Shown: positions 33,039 through 43,094, counted from the first letter of the stretch. The stretch: 64,000 nt of DNA from Acinetobacter venetianus RAG-1 = CIP 110063 (GCF_000368585.1 NZ_KB849558.1:538722-602721), one strand, 5' to 3'. Notes: a model not told the origin generated them from the letters alone. Numbers and translations: made by a program.

Positions 33039-33689
33039 ATGATGCGTCAAGTCAATCCAATTCTTTTAAACCAAATGCGGGCCGATTACTTGGCAATTCA
33101 GCAGCTGGGTTCTCCAATTTTATCTTGCCAAGGTATGCTTGTGCCTCGGGGGATGGAAGATTATCGATTTCTAATTAAAAGTTGTCCTCGGCCAATTATA
33201 AGTAATGAGGATCCTGCGGAAGTGCAGTATCCGGGTGGCTTTACTGGAATTGTCGCTGGTCCACCTAAAACTCATTACACAGGAAACTTACAACTTCTTG
33301 TAACTGAAGCTGGTCATGACCAATTATTTGCAGAATTCATTGTTGCAAGTAAAGGCATAATCGACTGCGATTATTATGATGGGCATGTTAAAAGTTTCAC
33401 GCGTGCATATGCATTAGAAAATTGCGCGATTCGGTTTGAAATGGCGGAATATGACACAGACAGTCGTTCTCAAGCCATGACAGTTTCTTGTCCAATTGAT
33501 TTCAATTTCTTTGGGGGTTTTGCCAGTATCGGTGGCAATGGAACGGTTTTACCAGGTCAAAGACAAATTGATGGTGTTGATGGATTAATCAATCGTGTTC
33601 AGAATGTAGTGAATGCAGCGCAAGCCGTTACGAGTTTAACTGGTGCAGCAGCTGGTCTTACACGTCAAATTGGTTCCTTGTTTGGGTAA
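33039..33689 (+). CDS. Probable tail tube or baseplate protein
   Basis: This protein of about 216 residues starts at one of two adjacent ATG codons. It is mixed alpha/beta with VQYPGGFTGIVAGPPKTHYTGNLQLLVTEAGHDQLFAEF and a strand pair ALENCAIRFEMAEYDTDSRSQAMTVSCPIDFNFFG, resembling tube-like folds. The tail is Ala/Gly/Val-rich. It leads a four-gene unit with hub and spike genes, so a tube or tube-initiator role is likely but not shown. Confidence 0.45.
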   Translation: MMRQVNPILLNQMRADYLAIQQLGSPILSCQGMLVPRGMEDYRFLIKSCPRPIISNEDPAEVQYPGGFTGIVAGPPKTHYTGNLQLLVTEAGHDQLFAEFIVASKGIIDCDYYDGHVKSFTRAYALENCAIRFEMAEYDTDSRSQAMTVSCPIDFNFFGGFASIGGNGTVLPGQRQIDGVDGLINRVQNVVNAAQAVTSLTGAAAGLTRQIGSLFG

Positions 33690-33694
33690 TTGTT

Positions 33695-34141
33695 ATGCAA
33701 CTTTTACCTGATGATGGTTCTCAAAATCCGCAAGTTATCGCTGGTTCGATTGAAGCACTAGCGTTAATATTTTTTCAAAAACTGCAAATGAAAGGTTACT
33801 CCTTACTTCAAAATGATGTGTTGTTAGCACTGATTGAGGAAACTAAGCGTTATGCAGGGTGGGCCACCCTATCATGCCAACGTGGTTCTACTAATATCAT
33901 CCAGATTGATGAAAATCTTGTTCTTGAAGCATTTGAATGGGTCATTATTGAGCCGTGTTTAAATGCGAATTGCGATTTGATTCAAGCCCAATTGGTAGAA
34001 GCTTCACGAAGTATGGGTGGTGACGGCTTTGGCATGACGGTCAGTGAAGCTGAGCAAAATTATAAAGAAGCAAAGGAATTAATGCCTAAAAATGCATTTG
34101 TTGCACCTCCGTTCAGTTTTAAAACATCAGAGGGTAATTGA
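33695..34141 (+). CDS. Virion-unit protein before baseplate hub
   Basis: This 148-residue, mostly helical, acidic protein (NPQVIAGSIEALALIFFQKLQMKGYSLLQNDVLLALIEETKRYAGW...) ends in TGATG, coupling it to the hub gene. No family is recognised. Small helical proteins here are often tail assembly factors. Confidence 0.55.
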   Translation: MQLLPDDGSQNPQVIAGSIEALALIFFQKLQMKGYSLLQNDVLLALIEETKRYAGWATLSCQRGSTNIIQIDENLVLEAFEWVIIEPCLNANCDLIQAQLVEASRSMGGDGFGMTVSEAEQNYKEAKELMPKNAFVAPPFSFKTSEGN

Positions 34142-35037
34142 TGCGTATAGTAATTTTGGCTACTAACAAAATCATTTCTGCATCAGAGTTAATGATTGCA
34201 ACTTTGAGAACTGATTTAGTACCCGTACCAGTCAGTATCGAATTTGCGGTGAAATATACAAAGGAATTGAAAGAACTGTTAGTAGATGGTGCTGAAATTT
34301 TAGTTAATGATATACCGTATTCGTTTGAGATCGTTTATTCACAACCTGTCAAATCACAGACAATTAAAGACAATTCACGAATTGGGGCTATTTCATGTAT
34401 TGCTGTATTCAAAGGCTGTAAAAGCATCCTAGACCAAGCGAAAAAGGCTGTAATTTTAGAGCAAACTTCATTCAATGCTGCATATCGAGCTTGTGGATCA
34501 ACGAACATTAGCTTAGGTGATGACGTTCCACTTCCTGAATTTATATGTCTAAAAGGTTATTTGATTTCAGAGCGTTTGGCACTTTATTTACAACAAGAAG
34601 CTGCGGTAATTTGCTTTAAAGAAAATAAGATTCGTATTCTAAAACTGGATGCACTTTTCAAACAAAATGTTGTTCTGAAGTTAGATCCAAGTGAAATCCA
34701 ATGGTTCAATAGTGAACAAATTGAGAAATATCAAAAATCATCCTATGTTTCGGTTGATCAAGATGGTTCAACAGTAATTGGGGATGATACCACTACAAAA
34801 GGCCAATCCATTGTTTATAAAGCTGGTCTTGATGCAAGACAGTTAAAGAATTTGGAAAAAGTACTAATACCGCGTGGCATTGTGCATCGGTCTTTAAGTC
34901 TTGACTTGAATGGCGGCGATATTATTGAGGTTGAACAAAAGAAATATGTCATTTTGACAGCTGCACATGAAATTGAAACAGGTGCAATCGGTGGGAATGT
35001 TGGTTCAACAACAAAGCTATGGTTAGCCAGTTTATAG
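34141..35037 (+). CDS. Baseplate hub-like protein (gpD/gp27 type)
   Basis: The ATG overlaps the preceding TGA. The product of about 298 residues is strand-rich, with an N-terminal part like a tube-derived hub domain (VPVSIEFAVKYTKELKELLVDGAEILVNDIPYSFEIVYSQ). A later region (YKAGLDARQLKNLEKVLIPRGIVHRSLSLDLNGGDIIEVEQKKYVILTAAHEIETG) resembles late-control D proteins, which form the hub holding the spike. The immediate downstream gene is a spike, the usual hub-spike order, which supports the call. Confidence 0.6.
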   Translation: MRIVILATNKIISASELMIATLRTDLVPVPVSIEFAVKYTKELKELLVDGAEILVNDIPYSFEIVYSQPVKSQTIKDNSRIGAISCIAVFKGCKSILDQAKKAVILEQTSFNAAYRACGSTNISLGDDVPLPEFICLKGYLISERLALYLQQEAAVICFKENKIRILKLDALFKQNVVLKLDPSEIQWFNSEQIEKYQKSSYVSVDQDGSTVIGDDTTTKGQSIVYKAGLDARQLKNLEKVLIPRGIVHRSLSLDLNGGDIIEVEQKKYVILTAAHEIETGAIGGNVGSTTKLWLASL

Positions 35038-35047
35038 GATATTGAAT

Positions 35048-35560
35048 ATGTATGGATTCAAAAAGGCTAAAATTCTATCTTATGATGCAGAAGCCCGAAC
35101 TGCCAAAATTCATATACCAGGTTTGACTGATGGTGCTATAGAAGGATTAACAGCAACTTTTGCTTATCCTGTGGGTGACAGTGATAAGGATACAGAAAGA
35201 GAAATTTTAGGGGGTGAGGATGTTTATATTTTTTTTGAAAATAATGAACAATCACGACCTGTAATCGCATTTTATAGTAGTCATGGTACGGGCGCTGTTG
35301 TCGATACACGCCGTATTAGACAAGAAAATATTGAACTACTCGCACGATCAAAAGTTCATGTCGAAGCACCTACGATTCATCTGAAAGGTAAAGTGATCAT
35401 TGATGGTGATGTTGAGCATAATGGAAATCAAAAAACCATAGGTAAAATTGAAGCCACTGTTGATGTAATCGCAGCGGGAGTATCTGGCAAAAGTCATCCT
35501 CATTCTGGTGTCCAAAGTGGTGGTTCAAATAGTGGGCCACCTGTCCCAAGTGGAACATGA
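35048..35560 (+). CDS. Tail spike / baseplate assembly protein V
   Basis: This protein of about 170 residues starts at the ATG after AGGAT. An N-terminal OB-like part (KILSYDAEARTAKIHIPGLTDGAIEGLTATFAYPVGDSD) is followed by short repeated strands typical of a spike beta-helix (IELLARSKVHVEAPTIHLKGKVIIDGDVEHNG). The end HPHSGVQSGGSNSGPPVP is the classic gpV-type tip, where His residues bind metal at the point. It should pierce the outer membrane when the tail contracts. Its own 3' end contains GTGGAAC, the start of the next late element. Confidence 0.8.
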   Translation: MYGFKKAKILSYDAEARTAKIHIPGLTDGAIEGLTATFAYPVGDSDKDTEREILGGEDVYIFFENNEQSRPVIAFYSSHGTGAVVDTRRIRQENIELLARSKVHVEAPTIHLKGKVIIDGDVEHNGNQKTIGKIEATVDVIAAGVSGKSHPHSGVQSGGSNSGPPVPSGT

Positions 35561-35595
35561 TGGTTTGATATCAGCATTAACAAGTCAAAATTGAT
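35550..35595 (+). promoter_or_regulatory. Late-promoter-like element inside the spike gene end (site 11)
   Basis: GTGGAAC overlaps the last codons of the spike gene; GTCAAAAT has its C at +30. It precedes the portal gene. Confidence 0.5.
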
Positions 35596-35622
35596 TTATT
35601 TCATAAGAAACTTGGCTTTATT

Positions 35623-37167
35623 ATGGCTGCTTCTCACATTTTATCCCTGTTGCTAGGACCAAGCATAAATAGCGTACCACAACCGTTAGTTGATGCTAAC
35701 CAAGAAGCAATGGCTCAAATGTATGATGCTGTAGCTCCTTTTTCATTAGGTACACATACAACACAGGAAAATAGGAAAAGAACTCGAAAGGAAATTCTAA
35801 CCAAGTGGGAGCAAATGCTGAGGTTTGCACCTATAGCAGAGGGCATTGGTATACATGTCATGGCGGCGCTAGGTGGGGATACACATACAGGCCAACAAAT
35901 CTTTATTACACCTACTGAGAGATTGCGAGGTGAGTTAGGTAAAACTGAAAAAGCGCAATTAGAAAAACTACAAAAGCGTATCAAGCCAATAGAAACTATT
36001 ATTAATAAATACATTACTAAATTATGTTCAGAAGGAATTTCCTTTGGGGATGCTTATGCTCGGGTTTATGGGAAAAAGGGTGTAGGTGTTACTGACTTAC
36101 TTACTAATGAATATACCTATGCACCACAAATACAGGCATTTGAGCAAGGTAGTAAGACAGTTGCTTACTTTGCGCTGAATCCCAAAAACTGGTCTAAAGT
36201 CACGGCCAAATTAAATGACAGGCAGATGGTGCGGATGAAGTTGCCACGGATTCAAAATGTCCCACAATTTGATCCAGTTGAAGCCAGCTTAATTTCTCAA
36301 ATACTTGAAGGTGATAATCCAGCAGAATTGCCGATCTTGCCAGCCCAAGTTGGAGGTTCATTTCTCTATTCGATTGAGAAAACCTATGATGATGTCATTC
36401 TTGCCCTAACCACAATGAATAGCCAACAAGTTGCAGATGCTGTTAATCAAATGTTTCTTACATTAAACATGGCTGGAATGCCACCAGCACAGCGGGAGGC
36501 ATATATCCGTGGCTTAGAAGGAATGCTCAAAGATCATGAGAAGTTTGTAAAAAATGCTATGGAGGGCGGAGAAGGTATTTGGAATACTAAATATCACGTA
36601 CTGCCGACTTGGGATGAAAAACAGATTCTTAACCCGGTGGGAGATATCAAAGGCCAACGTAACTCACCTGTCAATATCGAAACATTTATGATCAATGTTC
36701 GCTTGCTAATGGGCGGTATTGGCCTTGATCCTTCTATGGTGGGGTGGGCGGATATGCTTTCAGGTGGTATTGGTGACGGGAATGCATTTCATACTTCTAG
36801 TCAAATCATGCGCCGTTCAATGTATATCAGGCAATCAGCAGTACAATTAGTAAATGATGTAATGCATATTGATTGGGGTTACTGCTATAACGAGCAATTC
36901 GAAGCAGGTGAGCTAGATTTTCCGTGGCAAGTGGAGTTCTCAAGTACCCAATCTGCCGCTGTGACAGAAGAAAACACCAATAAACAAACTCAAATGAATA
37001 CTTCACTACTTAAAATTCAGGTCATTAACTCACTTAAAGAATCTGATTTAAGTGAAGATACGATGCAGTACATCTTAGAAAAAGATGCAGGTTTCAATTA
37101 TGACGATTCGTGCCGTATCGCAGCCGATATTGCGAAATCTCGTATAAATGGAGGGAGTGAGCAATAA
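35623..37167 (+). CDS. Portal protein
   Basis: This 514-residue protein's features fit phage portals: helical N-terminus, a clip/stem-like middle (ISFGDAYARVYGKKGVGVTDLLTNEYTYAPQIQAFEQG, YFALNPKNWSKV), then NTKYHVLPTWDEKQILNPVGDIKGQRNSPVNIETFMINVRLLMGGIGLDPSMVGWADMLSGGIGDGNAFHTSSQIMRRSMYIRQ, the segment in which portal families identify vertex contacts. It forms the dodecameric DNA channel at the head vertex and docks the terminase. The portal being about 16 kb from terL and 7 kb after the capsid gene is unusual order. Confidence 0.7.
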   Translation: MAASHILSLLLGPSINSVPQPLVDANQEAMAQMYDAVAPFSLGTHTTQENRKRTRKEILTKWEQMLRFAPIAEGIGIHVMAALGGDTHTGQQIFITPTERLRGELGKTEKAQLEKLQKRIKPIETIINKYITKLCSEGISFGDAYARVYGKKGVGVTDLLTNEYTYAPQIQAFEQGSKTVAYFALNPKNWSKVTAKLNDRQMVRMKLPRIQNVPQFDPVEASLISQILEGDNPAELPILPAQVGGSFLYSIEKTYDDVILALTTMNSQQVADAVNQMFLTLNMAGMPPAQREAYIRGLEGMLKDHEKFVKNAMEGGEGIWNTKYHVLPTWDEKQILNPVGDIKGQRNSPVNIETFMINVRLLMGGIGLDPSMVGWADMLSGGIGDGNAFHTSSQIMRRSMYIRQSAVQLVNDVMHIDWGYCYNEQFEAGELDFPWQVEFSSTQSAAVTEENTNKQTQMNTSLLKIQVINSLKESDLSEDTMQYILEKDAGFNYDDSCRIAADIAKSRINGGSEQ

Positions 37168-37907
37168 TGGCTAAAGTTGAAAATGACGGGCAGCTTGAAA
37201 CGATCTCAGTGGTATCGGATAGATTTGGCGTGTGGTCTGGTATGACTGTAGATCAGGCGAAAATTGAATACAGCAAACTCTATGCTGTAGGAACGCTTTC
37301 AACAATCCATTTTGGTGTAAAGCTTGAGCCATTTGATGCAAAAGGAAAGTTAGCAAGAGCACAAAGTGACTTATTAGATACGTATGAGTTGGTGAATGCA
37401 GATGCAAGAGATTTTGCTAATTTTTCAAGAGAACAAGGATGGGATATTAAGGATAATGAGACTAATTTTACTCCAATCCCTCTTATTGATAATAATTTTA
37501 GCTTGCCATGGCTCTGTCAAAGCATCGATTTATCCCTATTAGACGCTCAAACAGATAGTGTTCAGGTTGGTAGTTTTCAACTCAATCATATTACTGGTAA
37601 TAATTCAGGTGAAATCTCAATTCCTTTTATTGAGACTCGAAATGCGGCCATTCTAAACAGTGCCTTAGCAATAAAAGCAATCATGTTTCCAGATGGAGAG
37701 GATGGTGGAACTCAAGCTGTACCGAATGACTATCTAATGCGAATGACGATTTTTCTATTCGATAGGCATAGTCATTCTACAAGAGTGTTCGAAGTACAGC
37801 ATTTAGTTGCATTACAAACAGGAAGTATCCCTTTAGATGCGACGAATAGAAATGGTGTAGGGATTGTCACACTTAATTTCATAAAGATGTTTCCAATGCT
37901 GAAATGA
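37167..37907 (+). CDS. Virion-unit protein after portal
   Basis: This 246-residue protein is coupled to the portal gene by TAATG. The N-terminal part contains a helix with DQAKIEYSKLYAVGTLSTIHFGVKLEPFDAKGKL; the C-terminal half is strand-rich (VGSFQLNHITGNNSGEISIPFIETRNAAILNSALAIKAIMFPDGEDGGTQAVPNDYLMRMTIFLFDRHSHSTRVFEV), similar in style to tail tube proteins. The exact role is unknown. A TTGGAAC element starts immediately at its end. Confidence 0.5.
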   Translation: MAKVENDGQLETISVVSDRFGVWSGMTVDQAKIEYSKLYAVGTLSTIHFGVKLEPFDAKGKLARAQSDLLDTYELVNADARDFANFSREQGWDIKDNETNFTPIPLIDNNFSLPWLCQSIDLSLLDAQTDSVQVGSFQLNHITGNNSGEISIPFIETRNAAILNSALAIKAIMFPDGEDGGTQAVPNDYLMRMTIFLFDRHSHSTRVFEVQHLVALQTGSIPLDATNRNGVGIVTLNFIKMFPMLK

Positions 37908-37984
37908 TTGGAACAGCTCATGAGTTAGATGATTCTAAAATGCAAAAATTGCCTCAATCAGAAAAATATTGAGGCATTTTTTCA
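37908..37984 (+). promoter_or_regulatory. Late-promoter-like element with leader hairpin (site 12)
   Basis: TTGGAAC, then ATGCAAAAATTGCC at about +27, entering hairpin TGCCTCAAT/ATTGAGGCA (37950-37976) with a T6 tract, CA and the ATG of the darA-like gene. Confidence 0.65.
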
Positions 37985-39880
37985 ATGCGAAATATCGACA
38001 TATTTATTTCACAACATGACCCACATACAAGTCGTTTGGTACAAGGGTTTGATTCTGTAAATAGTGGGTCAAATTCGATTGGGATTGTCAAAGGGCAATA
38101 TCGACAACTTAATGCAATCGTTACAGAATCGGCAACAGATGATGACCAATGGCGTATCGTTAACCTGAAAGGATCAATCAATAACATTGCAGCCTTTGAT
38201 TCAATTGCCGTTTTGGGTGCAGTTGATAATGATCATGCAAGTACATTAGCTCAATTGCAATTTGGGCGAATGTTTGATGCCGTTGAAGATGATGTGATTG
38301 AAACTAATACGAGTGGATTAATGCGCCATTTAGCAACACAGCAATTTCATAAAAATAATCAATTGATTCAACGTACACATCTCTTAGCATTACAAGATAT
38401 ACCGTGCTCAACAATACCAGGTTGGGATGGTATTGAACTCCTAACTCATGAAGGAAAAACTGCTAATTTACTTTTGGATATGCAGCTTCATGATGACCAG
38501 TCGGGATTGCTATCAAGCTTTGATGGATTGCCGTTTTTGCTTGAATCAATTGATGCCGAATATGCAGACTTTGACTCAATCATCGTGGAATATCAGTATC
38601 TCGATAAATTGATGAACATGCTGCATAAGGCGATGCAGACAGCCTCAAAAGGCGGGGTAAAAGTCTTAAAAGTGGACCAAAGCGACAAGCCTTTCCGCCA
38701 CAAAAAAGTACTAAATGTTGCCGTTTCATATGATTTTGAAGATGGGCAAACAATCACAATTCTGTTTCATCATCCTGATCGTGATGCTAAGCGTATCGCG
38801 CCACATGACACCTTGTTGTCTTGGAAAATCTTGATGAATAACCGAGATGTAACTGGTGTGGTTCAACCGAATCAAGGAGAGGGTATTGCTTTACCAGTGC
38901 TTGCAGGGCGTGTTGCTAAACTGATTAACCAGAACAGTGCACGGTTTAAACGCACACAAGCAAAAAAGGCAGAAAGTGCGAAAGCTCTAGCTGATGCTGA
39001 ACAGCGTATTATTGAAAAGCAGAATCAAAAATCTGTTTTAGCTACGGAAATTCAGGAACTTCTAAATCAAATAGATGGCTTTAGTGCTCAAAATAATACG
39101 CCAAACACTGATAATTCAACTAGCAATGATGAAACGGAAACATCTAATAAAAAGGTTGTAACAAAGACCGAAGCACGTCAAATCTATGATGCTTTAGCAA
39201 TTCGTCATCGTTGGTTAACAGGTGGAACCACCGAAGAATTCTACAAACAAAATTATCCAAGTGGTATTGCAGAAGCACTTACAGATGCAAAAAATCTGCT
39301 TGAACGTCCATTTGGTAAAGTAGCCACTGCAAATGGTTTAAAAGAATCTCTTCAGCGAATGGTTGTTGCTGTAGAAAATACAATTGAGCGCTGGAATAAA
39401 GGTCCTAGTGAAGATTCAACAAAGAATAAAACCTATCCACCAATCGAAGATTTGGGTAATGGATATTATAAAGCCTTCAAAAACGATAAAAAAATTGATG
39501 ATTGGACTGCACATATTAATACATATGGCGAATGGCAGGTTTCAGCAAATAATGCTTCATCTCGTGCTTGGAGCAATGGATTTGGGGCACCACGATTCTT
39601 CAAGACAATTGATGACATGATTGCTAAATATCCAGCTTTTTCGGCTTTACCTGCATTGTTACCAACAGAAGATAATGCTCATTCAAATAGCCATAATGAT
39701 GATGCAGACTATCTGAATAAAGTCATCAAGGGTGAAGTTGATTTTTCTAAAGCTAGTGAAGTTGAAGGCAAACTAGAATCAATTGGTGGCCGCTTAACTG
39801 ATGAAACTAATGATCTATTTGAACAGGCTGTTTCAGCTTATTCAATGTATCAAGTAAATCAAGCTGCAACTGTTAGTTAA
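37985..39880 (+). CDS. DarA-like antirestriction protein
   Basis: This 631-residue protein's central part, VAVSYDFEDGQTITILFHHPDRDAKRIAPHDTLLSWKILMNNRDVTGVVQPNQGEG, then a helical stretch KLINQNSARFKRTQAKKAESAKALADAEQRI, matches what I know as the DarA N-terminal domain of phage P1 type. The C-terminal third has a repeated helical segment and KVIKGEVDFSKASEVEGKLESIGGRLTDETNDLFEQAVSAYSMYQVNQA, common in Dar/Ddr proteins. P1 Dar proteins are packaged in the head and protect injected DNA from type I restriction. It is first of a Dar-like set with the ddrB- and darB-like genes downstream. Confidence 0.65.
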   Translation: MRNIDIFISQHDPHTSRLVQGFDSVNSGSNSIGIVKGQYRQLNAIVTESATDDDQWRIVNLKGSINNIAAFDSIAVLGAVDNDHASTLAQLQFGRMFDAVEDDVIETNTSGLMRHLATQQFHKNNQLIQRTHLLALQDIPCSTIPGWDGIELLTHEGKTANLLLDMQLHDDQSGLLSSFDGLPFLLESIDAEYADFDSIIVEYQYLDKLMNMLHKAMQTASKGGVKVLKVDQSDKPFRHKKVLNVAVSYDFEDGQTITILFHHPDRDAKRIAPHDTLLSWKILMNNRDVTGVVQPNQGEGIALPVLAGRVAKLINQNSARFKRTQAKKAESAKALADAEQRIIEKQNQKSVLATEIQELLNQIDGFSAQNNTPNTDNSTSNDETETSNKKVVTKTEARQIYDALAIRHRWLTGGTTEEFYKQNYPSGIAEALTDAKNLLERPFGKVATANGLKESLQRMVVAVENTIERWNKGPSEDSTKNKTYPPIEDLGNGYYKAFKNDKKIDDWTAHINTYGEWQVSANNASSRAWSNGFGAPRFFKTIDDMIAKYPAFSALPALLPTEDNAHSNSHNDDADYLNKVIKGEVDFSKASEVEGKLESIGGRLTDETNDLFEQAVSAYSMYQVNQAATVS

Positions 39881-39893
39881 GGATTAGAAATAC

Positions 39894-40211
39894 ATGAATG
39901 CCTTGGAAAAATTAAAGCTCACGAAAGAACTTCGTACTTTGCTTGAACAAATCCCGAATCTTAAGGGGATGGATAAACTACAAAGCACTAAACGGCTACG
40001 TGAGTTGATTGAGTTGCTTGGTGGCAAATCAAATGAATCCGTGAATAAACTGTTTAAATCAATTATCGATGGTGATGTCAAAGTTTCTATTGAACTACTT
40101 AAACAAGTTCGTAGTGAAGCTGAAAAGAACTTAAATGATCCTTTATTGTTGGAAGCGGTGAATGTTCTTATTACTCAAGTGAATGACTTGGTTGGAACTG
40201 AACAAGCCTAG
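39894..40211 (+). CDS. Small helical protein of the Dar unit
   Basis: This 105-residue all-helical protein (NALEKLKLTKELRTLLEQIPNLKGMDKLQSTKRLRELIELLGG...) lies 13 nt after the darA-like gene. It resembles in style the short helical modules that occur inside large polyvalent Dar proteins. Function unknown. A late element overlaps its last codons. Confidence 0.5.
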   Translation: MNALEKLKLTKELRTLLEQIPNLKGMDKLQSTKRLRELIELLGGKSNESVNKLFKSIIDGDVKVSIELLKQVRSEAEKNLNDPLLLEAVNVLITQVNDLVGTEQA

Positions 40212-40256
40212 CTAGTCTTGATACTCTCAAAATAGTCCTAAATGGGCTATTTTTTT
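40192..40256 (+). promoter_or_regulatory. Late-promoter-like element with leader hairpin (site 13)
   Basis: TTGGAAC lies in the final codons of the preceding gene. CTCAAAATAGTCC has its C at +30, running into a 7-bp hairpin ATAGTCC/GGGCTAT and T6 tract ending at GTG. Confidence 0.6.
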
Positions 40257-43091
40257 GTGCGTGAAATGAGCAAGATCGATAATATTTCTAAAGATGTTGA
40301 TGTTTTGGCTGCTATTGATTCAATGGTTACAGCATTAGGCAATCAAGTCATTGTTGATTGGGATGGTGAACAGGCGAGTAAAATATATCAGGAATATTTA
40401 GATAATCTTGATCAATATGATGGTAAATCAATTACAGCTTCAAAGGCTTATTTTAATGAACATTTAAATGGAAAGTTGATTAAAACTAAAATTGGTTTAG
40501 TTCGTATTAACTCTAAATCTCGCGGAAAAATTCATGACCGTATGCGAGATGCAAAGTATCTTGCAATACCTTACATTCCAGAAGTTTTGATGACGGGTGA
40601 TGTTAGTGATTTAGTGCCGCTAAATAAAGATCGTGATGATAGTGCGGTAGGTTACTATGTATTTAATAAATTGAAGGAATTTGAAAATTACAGTCTGAAT
40701 ATTACATTAAAAGTGGCTTTGGATTCTGATGGGAATTTATTGTATTACTTAGCAGCAGCAAAAGAAAAAACCAACTTACGGACTGTCTCACAGGTCATTA
40801 ACCCCACAGGCTCTAAAGTTGGCTTTGATTCTATTGAATCATATGATGATGATGAAATCAATCTGTATGTACAAGTTTTAGACAAAGACGGTAATGCACT
40901 AACCGAAGAACAAGCTGAAGCACTACTTTGGAGGGAAAACCAAAAGGTTGAGCCTAAGTTCGTAAAAGGCAGGGTCAACAACGTAAAAACAGCAAAAGGG
41001 ACAAAGGTATCAACTGTATTTGCTGTGTTAGAAGCGGATCAAGTGATTGCCTCACATACCGCTACAGGTGCTGAAAATCCTAATTATCCTCAAGAATTAC
41101 AGCCTCGAGATCGTAGTCGAGAATCATCACAGACTTGGGTACAAAAAACGTCAAATACATTAGATCCTGAAAGCTTGGGTCGATCAGGACGTGCGGATAC
41201 TGGTGCGCCAATCGTTGGTGATGATCTGGTGGTTGAGTCAGGGAATGGACGTACAATGGCAATTCAGCTCTCCTATGAACGTGGGAATGCAGATGAATAC
41301 AAAGAATGGTTGATTGAGGAAGCTGAATATTTTGGCTTTAGTGCTGATCAAATAAATCAATTCAAAAAGCCCATCCTTGTGCGTATTCGTACCTCAGAAG
41401 TTGATCGTGTCCAATTTACAGTAGAAGCCAATCAAGATGATAAGTTGTCATTTAGTGCTACAGAACGAGCAAAAACAGATGCAAAACGTTTAGATGATAA
41501 CCTACTGTCTTTGTTTACGCCTGGTGAAGATGGTGACTTAATCACAGCAAGCAATCAGAAGTTTATTCAAGGATTCCTCAAATCCTTGGGAGAGACAGAA
41601 GCAGCGCAATATATTGCTACTGATGGGAAGCCAACACAGGCATTGGTCACACGAATGAAAGCTGCAATATTTAGCAAAGCTTATAATGATGACCGACTGC
41701 TTGAAATGATGGCAGATCAAACGAAGCCAGATTTGCAAAATATGCTAAATGCATTGGGAGCGGCAGCTCCAAAATTTATTGAGGCCCAAGCGGTCAGTCG
41801 TGGTGATGTTCAAGATGTATCAAGTTCTATCGTTGATGGTATCGAACAAGCCCTTGATAAGCGCGTAACAAACGCAATTATTGATGCAGCAAATACGATC
41901 TTAGCTGCAAAGCAAAATGATCAAGATATTATTGAGTTTGTAAAGCAGCAGGGCTTATTTGGTGATCTTGGTGAAGGTGTACCTGAATTGGCGGTATTCC
42001 TGTCTAAAAATAGTCGTAGTGCCAAAAAGATGAGTTTACTTTTTAAGGCGATGGCAGAGTTTGCTGAAAAGGATGCTTTGGATAGTAAGAATATGGGGCT
42101 ATTTGGTGAGCCTGAAACAGTAAGCATTAAAGATGCAATCAATTACGCTGTAAATGTGATTGAAGAAAATTATGGAGAAAATGCCAATCTAAGTATGTTT
42201 GATTCTGCTGAATCATACACGTTGTACGATAAAAAGGCGCATGAAGCAGCTACATCACCTCATAATAATTTAGATTTCCCTAGTAACGAGCAAAAGCAAT
42301 CTGGTGAATATACAAAAGGCCTCTTTTCTATTGGCGATTTAAAAATTGCGATAGAGAATCCAGCAGGTTCAACACGTTCAGGTATTGATGATAATGGTCA
42401 AGAATGGTCAAGCACATTGCAACATCACTATGGCTATATTGAGAATACATTAGGCGCAGATGGTGATGAAATTGATGTGTTTATTAAGAATCACCTGGAT
42501 CATATCCCAAAGTATGCATATGTTATCAATCAATTAAATTTGAATGGTACTTTTGATGAACATAAGGTTGTAATTGGGGCTGAAACTGAAGAAGAAGCAA
42601 AAGTAATCTACATGTCTAATTATTCGGAGGGGTGGCAAGGTTTCGGTAGTATTTCAAAGCTATCTATGAAAGATTTGAATACTAAGATACAACACACTTG
42701 GTCTGAATTTGATTCATGGGCAATGGATGGAGTTTATGAGCATATTCCAGTTGATAAAATTAGTATCGAAAATGCCCCCAAAATTCATGAAAGTAAAATT
42801 AGCAAAGAGGACCCTGTTGTAGTTATCGAAAAACATGGGAATTACTTTCTTATCGCAGGAAAAGAACGTATCACTTATGCAAAACAAAGAAGCGAAAAAC
42901 TCATTCCAGCGATCATTTTTGATGATAAGGATGTGAAACCGTCTATCATCCAAAAAGCAATTTTCAAGGCTGGTTCTAAAGTTGATCCAGTAGCTTTAGC
43001 TGCTCTGATTGTTGATGAATTAGAAAAAAATTTAATGAAAGGTTTTGATGATATTTCAATTGCACATTTAGATGTGCTCTATCAATCTTGA
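40257..43091 (+). CDS. DdrB-like large polyvalent antirestriction protein
   Basis: The likely start is GTG 40257 at the end of the leader hairpin T-run, or ATG three codons later; a longer frame would begin inside the hairpin. Of about 944 residues, the middle (roughly 290-500) has ParB/DdrB-like motifs: DPESLGRSGRADTGAPIVGDDLVVESGNGRTMAIQLSYERG and VRIRTSEVDRVQFTVEANQDDKLSFSATERAKTDA. The region about 700-810 has an inorganic-pyrophosphatase-like module (ENPAGSTRSGIDDNGQEWSSTLQHHYGYIENTLGADGDEIDVFI). These modules are found together in polyvalent Dar-type proteins injected with phage DNA. It lies directly upstream of darB-like. Confidence 0.65.
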   Translation: MREMSKIDNISKDVDVLAAIDSMVTALGNQVIVDWDGEQASKIYQEYLDNLDQYDGKSITASKAYFNEHLNGKLIKTKIGLVRINSKSRGKIHDRMRDAKYLAIPYIPEVLMTGDVSDLVPLNKDRDDSAVGYYVFNKLKEFENYSLNITLKVALDSDGNLLYYLAAAKEKTNLRTVSQVINPTGSKVGFDSIESYDDDEINLYVQVLDKDGNALTEEQAEALLWRENQKVEPKFVKGRVNNVKTAKGTKVSTVFAVLEADQVIASHTATGAENPNYPQELQPRDRSRESSQTWVQKTSNTLDPESLGRSGRADTGAPIVGDDLVVESGNGRTMAIQLSYERGNADEYKEWLIEEAEYFGFSADQINQFKKPILVRIRTSEVDRVQFTVEANQDDKLSFSATERAKTDAKRLDDNLLSLFTPGEDGDLITASNQKFIQGFLKSLGETEAAQYIATDGKPTQALVTRMKAAIFSKAYNDDRLLEMMADQTKPDLQNMLNALGAAAPKFIEAQAVSRGDVQDVSSSIVDGIEQALDKRVTNAIIDAANTILAAKQNDQDIIEFVKQQGLFGDLGEGVPELAVFLSKNSRSAKKMSLLFKAMAEFAEKDALDSKNMGLFGEPETVSIKDAINYAVNVIEENYGENANLSMFDSAESYTLYDKKAHEAATSPHNNLDFPSNEQKQSGEYTKGLFSIGDLKIAIENPAGSTRSGIDDNGQEWSSTLQHHYGYIENTLGADGDEIDVFIKNHLDHIPKYAYVINQLNLNGTFDEHKVVIGAETEEEAKVIYMSNYSEGWQGFGSISKLSMKDLNTKIQHTWSEFDSWAMDGVYEHIPVDKISIENAPKIHESKISKEDPVVVIEKHGNYFLIAGKERITYAKQRSEKLIPAIIFDDKDVKPSIIQKAIFKAGSKVDPVALAALIVDELEKNLMKGFDDISIAHLDVLYQS

Positions 43092-43094
43092 TTA